From Patella vulgata (taxonomy: Eukaryota; Mollusca; Gastropoda; Patellidae), in NCBI RefSeq assembly GCF_932274485.2, contig NC_065887.2, positions 9,024,001 through 9,088,000 on the forward strand: DNA of 64,000 bases, given 5' to 3'. Below, piece by piece: positions 25,601-37,600 of this stretch. Position 1 is the first letter of the stretch. Every line of letters begins with the position of its first letter. The position numbers were made by a program, and so were the translations under genes. The notes under the pieces were generated by a model. It had not been told where the DNA came from. It did not search any database and saw nothing but the letters and a program-made list of their open reading frames with translations.

Positions 25601-28600
25601 TGATATATTTGGACTAAAAACATATTCAAACTAAATAATCTATCAAAAATTTGCTTCCCCAATCCCTCTCAAAACTCTGTATTCGTCGGGAGATACTGCA
25701 AGCTATAAATAAACTGGTGTTAGACACCATGTGGGAGGGTCCATTTTTGTCCCCCGCCTTTCGAAGAAAGCAGGGGACTATTAAAATGGGTTCGTCCGTC
25801 TGTCTGTCCGTCTGTCTGTCTGTCCGTCTGTCTGTCCGTCTGTCTGTCCGTCACACTTTTTGGGACACAATAACTCTCTTCCTAATTGAGCTAGAATGTT
25901 CAAACTTGGTGTATGTGTTTATTAGGTCAATGCCTTGATGGAGTTCGAAGATGAGCATTTTCCGCTTAGGGTAAGCAGAGATAAGCAATTTGATTGGTTG
26001 ATGCTTTGGGACACGATAACTCTCTTCCTAATTGGGCTAGAATGTTCAAACTTGGTGTATGTGTTGATTAGGTCAATGCCTTGATGGAGTTTGAAGATGA
26101 GCATTTTCCGCTTAGGGTAAGCAGAGATAAGCAATTTGATTGGTTGATGCTTTGGGACACGATAACTTTTAATTGAGCTAGAATGTTCAAACTTGGTGTA
26201 TGTGTTTATTAGGTCAATGCCTTGATGGAGTTCGAAGATGAGCATTTTCCGCTTAGGGTAAGCAGAGATAAGCAATTTGATTGGTTGATACTTTGGGGCA
26301 CGATAACTCTCTTCCTAATTGAGCTAGAATGTTCAAACTTGGTGTATGTGTTGATTAGGTCAATGCCTTGATGGAGTTCGAAGATGAGCATTTTCCGCTT
26401 AGGGTAAGCAGAGATAAGCAATTTGATTGGTTGATGCTTTTGGACACGATAACTTTAGTTCTAATTAAGTGAGATTGATGAAACTTGGTGTATAGTTTCA
26501 TTACAGTAATACCTTGACTAAGTTTGATAATGAGCATTTTCTGCTCAGGGTAAGCAGAGCGATACGCAATTTGATTGGTCGAGACTTTGGAAAACAATAA
26601 CTCTCCTACTTTGATTGTTAGACTATAAGTAAAGATATACTGTTTGATTGTTCAATACTTTGTAAAAGATAATTTGTGATAAATTTATATGTGTCCTCTA
26701 ATTATTTTCCTATTTCGGCGGGGGACATCAGCCTCACTGTTGGCTTGTTCAGAATGTATTTTTCGTTACTTACTGTTCATGTAAATGTAAACTACATTTT
26801 CCGCCATTTAATTGCAGAGTCTTTTGTACGTTGACCCCCCCCCCTCCTTAATGTTCCCAAAACCGCCTAACCATTTCATCAAAAAATAACAACCGCTCCC
26901 TCAGTAAAGCTAGCACACAGTTGGATTGCCAGTTACTGATACCCTGACATTTTTGCCAAGTGCTTGCCCCATGGGTATTTTTCAGTGAATCCAGTACTTT
27001 TTTTTAATAAGATGTATCTTTAAAATATCGTTTCAGTGAGAAACTAGAAGTTGATTTTGGAGAAGACGTAGACTTGGGAGCTAATCCTAGACGTTATTTG
27101 TATATTTGTAATGAGACAGCTATACCAGCTAGTTATAGTATAACTGTAACAAACTTCCCTGTTACTCCACCAACTCCACCAGAAAAACGACTTGATACAA
27201 CAGGAACAAGGTAATTACAACATCTAACCCACTACCGGGAGGTGCGTGGGGGCAAGGAGGGCAGCTCCCCCCCCCCCCCGGGTGCCGAATAAAGCCCCTT
27301 CCATTGAATGCAATATGAAGCCAACGATCAATGTGCCCACATCAGTATGGGTGCCCCATAAAGCTGAGTGACATTGGTTGGGTTGCCCCCAGCTAGCTAT
27401 GGGTCTGGGGGCTTGGGTGGCCAAATGGTATAGTATGTGCACTTTAGATCATAATGTCTGTCATTGAGTCAAGAAGCTTGGTTTCGATTCCCAACGTGTA
27501 CGTGACAAGAAGTAGAATCGCCAGTCCAACCTCATGGGTTTTCTCCGGGTTCTCTGATTTCTTCCCACTTCTAGAAACCCCTACGAATAAGCGAATTATT
27601 GGAATAAAATTGAACCATATGTTAATCCTGAAATGACCTAGTTTTTCTGGAGTGGTCATTAAACCTATCTCTCTCTCCAAGAGACTCCAATTTCTGATAT
27701 TTCTTGACATGGAAATTATTATTGACCTTGTTGAAATAACTTACATTTATTGGTGTTTTAAGTTTGTCCACCCATATATTCTTCATGTTTGTTGTGAGAG
27801 ATTTATTACAAATTTGAATTTTCTGTAATAAATGAATAGTTTTCATTTAATTTCAAAACTCCCTTTTTTCAGTATGAGAAAAGCTCTACTGGGACGAACC
27901 CCTAATTTGGCGGATACAGTCTCAGGAGCCAGAGCTCAATCAGGTAAGTGTTGATGGTCAAAAATGTTTTTAAACAGAAAAATATTAATATCTGGTGTCA
28001 ATGAAATATTGATTCAAATAGGTAATAAGATTGAATGGAGTAATGATAGCTCATGATCAGTGTGTAAGGTGCTGGCTTACTAACCTGGCACCGACAGGTT
28101 TCCTCTTGTCAGTGGTGCAGAACGAAGGAACTGACAAGGACAGCTGTCTAGTCGGTCGAATGGGATGTAAAACCGAGGACCTGTGTATACATTAGTGTGC
28201 ACGTAAAAGATCCCTTGGCAGTTGGAATTTGATATAAGAGTAGGCCATATTGCCTGGGCAAAATTTCCCTCATAGCACGCTGTATAGCATATGCCCGTCT
28301 TCATTAGCCCAGTCGGAGCAGAACAGTAGGAAGTTTTATACCCCATTTCATTTCACTAACCAGGCGGTGACAAGTTCTATTCCAGTGCTGATAAAGTTCC
28401 ACTGGATTTTCCGGCATGGTTTTCCCTTCCCACTAGTGGTACAGGACAAAGGGTCTGGCAAGGAATGGCTTACAGTCGTTCCAATGGAACTTATTACTGA
28501 GGTCCTGTATATATATATCTTGGCGTGCACTTAAAAGAAGCCTTGACACTTGGAAATTATTGTCTGTCCGAGCATTATCTCTTACAAGTTAGTTTAAAGT

Positions 28601-31600
28601 GAAATGTGCAATAGTCTTGATTGATACTCTTATGTCTAATGATCGATTAAGACCTATAATATTTTGTGTTTGTTGAATTTTATATCAGATTTATCTAAAG
28701 CAGTGTTAAGTAGTGGATTAGGTGCTGGTTTTAGTGTGAGTCCAGCCAATGGTAACTTATCACCGTATGGAGAAGAAGTTATAGAGATAACAGCGTATAG
28801 TAATATATGGGGTAGTTATACAGATAACATAACTTGTAAGGTGGGTATTTACAGATATTATTCCGAGTCTATAAGCGTGGATTAAGTCTTAGAAATTTGA
28901 CAATTTTCATTAAATGCAAATCAGACATCGTTACTTTAAACATACATTATGCAAGAGCTAAATCTGCCTATTGCAGGTCTTTCGTTTGGCCACAACTGCT
29001 ATATAAATCACTAATTAGACATTAATTAACTTATCCAAACTATAATCAACTCAAGATACAATCGCTTGCCTGTGATATTTATTGGATTGAAATACATTTT
29101 GTGAATACCGGTAATATTGAAACGTAAAAATGGATATTCGAGACGTCAGTTTTTTTTCGTACTGACTTTAGTAATGATGATCGAGGCTAGCCTATAATTC
29201 AAAAGCTAATTTTCAGCATATTCTATTTACGTTACATGTTTTTCAACTCTTTATCTAATCTCCTATAATACCCTTTTAAAATAGAACACTAAGATTGTAC
29301 TAATGTTATAGAGAATTAAGATAGGAGATTTTATTAGGGTTTTACTATAATACCCTTTTAAAATAGAACACTAAGATTGTACTAATGTTATAGAGAATTA
29401 AGATAGGAGATTTTATTAGGGTTTTACTATAATACCCTTTTAAAATAGAACACTAAGATTGTACTAATGTTATAGAGAATTAAGATAGGAGATTTTATTA
29501 GGGTTTTACTATAATACCCTTTTCAAATAGAACACTAAGATTTTACTAATGTTATAGAGAACTATGATAGGAGATTTTATTAGGGTTTTGCTATAATACC
29601 CTTTTAAAATTGAACACTAAGATTTTACTAATGTTGATGTAAATAACAGAGATATTACTGAATACATCATAGAGGACTGAGATTTACAGAATATCAATAA
29701 GGTCTAAACAGCTATATGTTTTGCAATTGATTTGCTTGAATCTTCAAGGATTAAAAGTTTGAATTCTGTAATCTTAGCTGTAGAAGCAAACCTGGCAAAC
29801 TACCAGGTAGTTCTTCCTCAGTTGAATTATTTTACATAGTACCATTTACCCATATTCAGGATCACTTGTTCCTGATTTTGTAATAGTATATGTTTATGTT
29901 ACAGGTAGGTGATATGGAAGCTATAACGATACCAGTTAGTATGACAGTTGTTGGATGTCCTCTAAACTTCCAGATGACAGCGGCAATACCAGATCAAAAA
30001 CCTATTGTCAGGTACAAAAACATCATATATCTAATATCTCACTGGGTTAAAGAAGAAATGTATTTCAGTAAATAAAACTAGTTTATTTTGTACAATGAGG
30101 GATGGGTGACCGTATAGTCTAAGTGTGCACTGTAGCTCATAAGTAAATCAGTTTTTTCTTATTTGGATGTAAATTTTGGACATGTTGTAAGAAGTGGTCT
30201 AAATTTGTACCTCAAATATTAAAATGCAATAATGATATGATGAGTTTGTTAACAATCAGTAAACTATATAATATGTCACAATATGTGCCTGTTTCTAGAT
30301 TTGGAACTCATGTATCTGGTGTCAGAAGTGTTAAAAGAAATATGAGAATCAACAACACGAGTCCTTTTGGTACGTAAACTTATATCATTGTATCTTATTA
30401 TTTGGTTTTACTGGAATACAATGAGTAATAGAACCAGGTGAATAACAGAATATAATAATTAATGGAAAATATTATTCTTTGTTTTTAATTGTAGATATTC
30501 GATTGGATTGGAGAGTGTTTAATCAAATGAAAGGAGATGACCAGCTGTTAGATTTTACTGTGTGTTACGGCAGATGTTTTCCAATACTGGATCAAGATGG
30601 AAATGAGATTATCAACTCTGATGAAGGTTTCACAGTTAATTTATTTTTCATTAAAATCGCATCCTCTTATAATAGGACTTATTTTATTCAAGGGTGTTTT
30701 GTCAGTGAGTGGTCTAACACATGCATTTTAGATCATAAGGTCGAACTGTCATTGAGTCATTTGGGGGGTGAATGGCTGAATAGTTAGTGTGTGCGTGTTG
30801 TATCATAAGGTCTGTCATTGAGTCACATGTGTAAGCTGATACCGTTGACTAATGAAGCTAAGCCTTTTAGTAATGACAATTTTTGTAAATAAATCTTATA
30901 AGTGGTCAGTATTCTAAACTAATGTTTAGTATGTATAGAAAGTGGTTAGAAATTATACAGTTGTCATTAATTAGCAAGTGTGTAACTAGCTGTAAAAAAT
31001 GTGATTATTTATAACACCCATCACTATTGAATACACAAACCTAAGCAATAGTGGTGTATAAAACAAAACACCTACTTAATGACTACTGCCTGATTACTAA
31101 CAGATTTAACTAACTAATACACATTATGTATATAAACTGATGACTTTGATCTATTAGTGTCGTATATTTTCATTTATAACAGTTATTTGTTGCTTAATCA
31201 ACGATATCAATGTTACAGTGTCAACTGGCTTGGTTTTTGTTTGCCCTGTTGTACATCACAAGGAGTAGGGTTGCTTGTCCAACCTTGTGGCTTTTCTCCG
31301 GGTCCTCCAGTTTCCTCCCTCTGTTAAAGACCCCTACACACAAGGGCATTATTGAAATAAGATTGAACCATATGTTAGTCCTGAAATGACCTAGTTTGTG
31401 TCAATAATTAGGTAAAGATACTATAACTCTTCAGTCGTCTAGAGAAAAGTTAATGTCCTCATCAGTTTTGTAACATAGGTTTCCTCACTGCAAAAAGTTT
31501 TAGTGATCTAGAAAATTATTTAAAAATATATTTACAAGTCCTGTAATGACCCAGCTTGTGTAAAGTGCACATCAAACCTATATTTTGACTTCTATAATAG

Positions 31601-34600
31601 TTGTTTATTTTAAAGTCTTTAACTTCATAAAAAAAATATAAATCTCTTCAGAGATGCCAGCATTGGAAAGAGCACCAACAGAATTTATTCCAAATTCTCC
31701 CGACACAACTCCTGCAGTCAGTCGTCAAGTTACAAGAATCACAGAAGTGTTGGAAAAAGTTCCTGAGAAAGATGAGTTAGCTGAAGTGCCTGAAGATGTT
31801 CCAGTTGAAGAAGTATCAGATAACGCTCCAGAAAATGAAAATAAAACAGGAGGTCCAGAAAACCCTGGAGAGGAAATTGTTTTAAAAGACGATAAAAATG
31901 AAGAAGAAGTGAAAGAAACTGAAGAAAATCCTAAGATCATTTCAGTATTTTTGAATGCTCATGAAGGACAGATTTCTCAACGACCGTATAAAATTACACC
32001 AGAACAACTGGTGAGCTATTCTGTATCACTTGATATACACTGTATTATGTTACTATGTTTTTATAAGACCGGTTATAGCTCTTCAAATGGATCTTTTGTT
32101 TTAAAAAAAGTTCTTTTGTTTTAAAAAAAGTTCTTTTGTTTTAAAAAAAAGTTCTTTTGTTTTAAAAAAAGTTCTTTTGTTTTAAAAAAAGTTCTTTTGT
32201 TTTAAAAAAAAGTTCTTTTGTTTTAAAAAAAAGCTTTTTTGTTTTAAAAAAAAGATCTTTTGTTTTAAAAAAAAGCTTTTTTGTTTTAAAAAAAGGTTCT
32301 TTTGTTTTTAAAAAAAAAAAATATATTTTATTTTTCAACAAATGTTCTTTTATTTTTTAAAAAAAGTTCTTTTATTTTTTTAAAAAAAAGTTCTTTTATT
32401 TTTTAAAAAAAAGTTCTTTTATTTATTTATTTTTTCTTTTATTTTTTAAAAAGGTTCTTTAATTTAAAAAAAACAGTTCTTTTATTTAAAAATAATTGAT
32501 GTTTGGTATTGTCAATCCGAATAAAAAAATACTGTGGGGAAATAATGTGCTTGCTTTCTCGCAGTAAAAACCTGATATACAATGGTTTCTTTTTATATTC
32601 CTCACATAATTGTTGGATGTTTTGTTTTTTAAAAAAAGGTTGTACCAGCCAATGGCCGTGCCCAGGTTTTTGCTGTTTTTACACCACTACCAGCCAATCA
32701 GGTGACCGATGTTATGGATTGTCTTGGTTATGCTCTAGGTTATATGAGTTTAGATGGAAAGGTAAGATTAATTATGTTCTAACAAATCCCTTAATGTATG
32801 TGATTAAAATACAATCTGATTAAAATACAGATTTATATCTTGTTTGTTTATTTTTTTTTATACTTATGATGGCCTACACTACACTAGTGTAGTAAAGAAA
32901 TGAAATGAAATGGGGTTTAACGTCCTACTGTTCTGCTCCTATACTGGGCTAATGAAGACGGCCATACGCCATACAGTGTGCTATGAGAGAAATTTTGCCT
33001 GGGCAGTGGTGCTACGGCCTACTCTTATATTGAATTCCAACTGCCAAGGGATCTTTTGTGTGCACGCCAATATGTACACAGGACCTCGCTTTTTCGTCCC
33101 ATCCGAAAAACTAGACAACTGTCCTTGTCGGGCCCTCCGTTCTGCATCACTGACAAGGGGAAACCACGCCGGAAAATCTGGATGAACTTTCTCGGCCAAT
33201 GCAGGGATCGAACACCCGACTTCCAGGCTAGCAAGCTAGCGTCTGACCCACTTAGCCACGTGATCCCCCGTGTAGTAAAGACAAATTAAACAAAATTTTG
33301 AACTATTAAAAACGAAACGAAATAGGATCTGTGTTTTAATAAGATTGACTAAAAATAAACAGGCCTTCAACTAATGACTCTGACCAAATGGCACAGATAC
33401 CTAGTAAAAATAACAGAAAAAAAGTTGGGAATCTGTCCTGAACAAAATGTCCATGATACTATAAGGAATTAAAACGATTAATAAACAAACAGAAAATAAG
33501 TTAATATCCTTAAATGACATTTAGTAGTAGAGATATAATATTCATAATAACACAACTTTATGGATGTACTATTTCTTGGTTTATTACATACAACATTTCA
33601 ATATTCTTATGTGGTATCTTTATCAAGCAATGATCAATAATGAAGTAGTATGGTAAATCCATAAAGTTGCATGTAATAAACCAAGAAGTAGTAAATCCAT
33701 AAAGTTGTGTTATAATGAAAGAAAATAAGTTGAGAACCTGTCCTGAACTAATTGTCCCAGATAGGTATCGTATCAAAAAAAAAAATAAACAGAAAAAAGA
33801 AGAATCTGCCCCAGATGAAATGACAGGCACCAGATGAATTGCACCTGACAAAAAAAAAGAATTTGGTCCTGACGATGTCTGTGACAGGTGTCTTATTTCC
33901 AGGCTTGTTCACCTATTTGATTACCTGTGGATTATATTAATTTCTATTGAAAACTGTTAAAATTACTTCCCTGGACAGTTAATTTGATATTGTTTTGTTT
34001 TATTAGGCTGCTGGTATACCTGGTCAGGTGTGTAGAAAGGAGGCGTATGAAGCCTCTACATTAAGATTAGATATGACAGCACAGCTCAAGCCAGCTCTGT
34101 AAGTAATATACAATATCCAATATTAGTCAAATTAGTGCTTGGTATTGCCACTGAAGTCACAATACGATGCGTATTGCAATCCAAGTGTTATCACGATTCT
34201 TAAAGTTACAATTTCATATTTTTAAGTTATATTTTTAAATTGTATGAAAATAAAGCCCTAAAATAGATGGTATCTATAAACAGTCCTATCTTGTTAAAGA
34301 ATAATCCTATTAATCCTATAATTCACTATTGCCAGTTGAGAAATTGGCAAAAATATCATTTTCAACTTCAAATTCAAATGGGGAATAGGAAAACAAGGGA
34401 GGTAATTGTGTTATTATTTCCGGTGTGAAGATTTTTAAGTGTGAGAAAGATAACCTATGATCGTATAATAGTGAGTTGACAAGCTATTCAGCGAAAGACA
34501 TAGAAATAATTATGTTTTGACTTTCTTAGAAAATATGAAATTGTAACTTTAACCAGGTCCAAATTTACCAAGAAAACAACAGGATAAATGAATAATTGAT

Positions 34601-37600
34601 ATTTTTAGTCCTGCCAATGTCGAGGAAATAAAACTGTTTTATATCACGATATTAATGTGGATCAAAATAAGGACCAGAACAATTTAACAAAAAAGAATCG
34701 CGATACATTGATTCAGCGTCTCACGATTCAATACGCAGTTCGTTGGAAGATGAATCACGATATATCGATTCAACAATATATCATGGCAGCACTATAATAA
34801 AATATATTTAAACAAAATGAATTATATGACATAAATGTTAACACACCTTCCTAATTAAATATATGTTTAGCCAGGTACGTTGAAATAATAGGTTCGTTCT
34901 GAGACTGCAGCATTTTGACAGTAGTTTTTTTCCAGGGAAACAGACGGTAGTCAATACTTACATATATACGAAGTGCTAGAGTGTTTACTAATAGAGTATT
35001 AATTTTACCATATGATAATATATTTTTAGTTTAACAGACGGTAGTCAATACTTACATATACGAAGTGCTAGAATGTTTACTAATAGAGTATTAATTTTAC
35101 CATATGATAATATAAATTTAGTTTAACAGAGGGCAGTCAATACTTACATATACCAAGTTCTAGAGTGTTGACTAATAGAGTACTAATTTTACCATATGAT
35201 ATATAATATAAACTTAGGTTAACAGAGGACAGTCACTACATACATATATAAAGTTCTAGAGTGTTGACTAATACAGTATAAATTTTACCATACGATAATA
35301 TAATTTTAGGTTAACAGTGGGCCGTAGTCAATATGTACATATACCAAGTTCTAGAGTGTTGACTAAAAGAGTATTTACCATATGATAATATATTTATAGG
35401 TTAACTATAGAGAATAATGAAGATGAAGGTATGAGATATAGAGCTGTGATGAGTGATCTGGTTAAAGATGGTCAGGTAATTACACAAATATATACAATAT
35501 GTCTCATGCTGTTTTCATTGTAAATTAACTCTAGATAATAAAATTGTTTATAGAAAATAAAGTTGATCACATACTGCAAATTACACAGGATTATATCTTG
35601 TTTCCTTTTTCATTAGGATTCCTGAATGGAGTTTGGGGGTGGGGGTGGGGGGTGGGGTCTGGTGGTTTAACAGTGATGTAAAATCATATATAACGTCTGT
35701 CTGTCATTGAATCATTTCTGCTTTTACGTGACAAGGAATAGGTTGCCTGTCCATCCTCGTGAGTTTTCTCCGGGTCCTCGAGTTTCCTCCTCCCACTGCC
35801 AAAGAACCCTACACACAAAATTGAAATAAAATTGAACCATACGAAATGACCTAGTTTGTGTCGAGTGGACGTTAAACTACATTTCTCTCTCCCTGAATGG
35901 GGTTTAAAGTGTTGGTCTTTTTTAGACTAATATACAGTAGTTATCATTACTATGGTTACATGTGCAATGCAATTTAAGGCAGGAATTTGCCCGGACAGCT
36001 ATCACTGTAACTCAGGTATCTTAATCTTGTGTATCTAGCACTAATTTCTTTCACATTTGTCTAATATCAAATCTTTGTTTAAAAATTCATAAAAATTGTT
36101 TAAAATCACCAAAAATCATCCAATCTCTACTAGTGTCCAGTTTAAAGTTGACCATTCAATTTTGATAATGAGTGTCCAATTTACAAGCATTTAATTTCTT
36201 GATCACTGTTAAAAAATTAAACAGCCCAATTTGTTATTGATGTATAATGATTAATGTTTGAACAGTGGTCAGGAAATTAAATACACTCATTATCCAAATA
36301 AATCTGTCAGCTTTAAACTGGACACAAGTACAAATTAGATGATTTGAGGTGATTTTAAATGATTTTTACAAATTTTTAAACAATGATTTAATATTAAACG
36401 AATGTGAAAGAAATTAGTGCTAGATACACAATATTAAATGTTACCCGGGTTACAGTGGTGTTTTAGCATACTCTTCCATCTGCCATCTGCCATCTGTTAT
36501 ATGTGCAGGATTGAAACCCAGGGCTTTTTTTTGTCAGGAGACCTCAGGATTAAAGTTAAGGCACTAAAAACCTATCATTTGTTTTATTTGCAGGCTCAGA
36601 AAGAATCCATCAAAGTTTGTTCAACGATTTTATCAAACAGAACTGAAACGCCTCTAACATTCCGATTGTTAGTTAATAAGCCATTCTTATTGGTCGATTT
36701 AGATTCTTCATCTAATATAGAGGGCAGCACTCGAGCCACGGAGACGTTATATAATACTTTGAATCCACAGCACAGTTTAATTGTAAGTTTATACAGCATT
36801 TACCTGAATAAATAAAACTTTAAACACGTCCGACATCAATGAAATTCTTTGGAAATTATATTCTCCAGCACTTTATGCATGCAATAAATAATATAACCTA
36901 CTCAAATATCAAAATCTCTTGGACTTTATGCATGCAATAAATAATATAACTTACTCAAATATCAAAATCTCCTGGACTTTATGCATGCAATAAATAATGT
37001 AACCTACTCAAATATCAAAATCTCCTGGACTTTATGCATGCAATAAATAATGTAACCTACTCAAATATCAAAATCTCCTGGACTTTATGCATGCAATAAA
37101 TAATATAACCTACTCAAATTTGAGTCAAATATCATATTCTCCTGGACTTTATCAACGTTATAATGGAGCATAATCTGGTTGATTATTAAATGTTTGATTA
37201 AGAAATCAAGATCTATATCAAAGGTAGATAATCTCCTGGTTAAATATCTGATGAAATATTACAATAGTTATACATGATATTATGGACAGGTTTAATTTAA
37301 TTCAGGTTATTTACCATGTGCACGTTGGATCATAAGGTTTGTCATTGAGTCAAGTGGCGTGGTTTTCATTCCTCGCTTGTACATTACAAGGAGTAGGGTC
37401 ACCTGTCCAACCTTGTAGGATTTCTCCTTGTCCTCCGGTTTCCTCCCACTGCTAAAGACCCCTAAGGGCAAGCAAATTATTGAAATAAAATTTAACCATA
37501 TGTTAGTGCTGAAATCACCTAGTTTGTGTCGAGTGAAGTTAAATCCTCTCTCTCTCTCTCTCTCTCTCCCCTCTCAATCTTCAATGAACAATAATATATT

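Noticed and set aside
25922-26597. Minus-strand frames repeating ISAYPKRKMLIFELHQGIDL
   Set aside because: They come from the 146-bp tandem units. The unit length is not a multiple of three, so frames switch between units, and the copies show no coding constraint.
32910-33289. Overlapping open frames on both strands with GIFCVHANMYTG-like text
   Set aside because: Translations of SINE-B; the same text recurs at 6402, 13939 and 28080.
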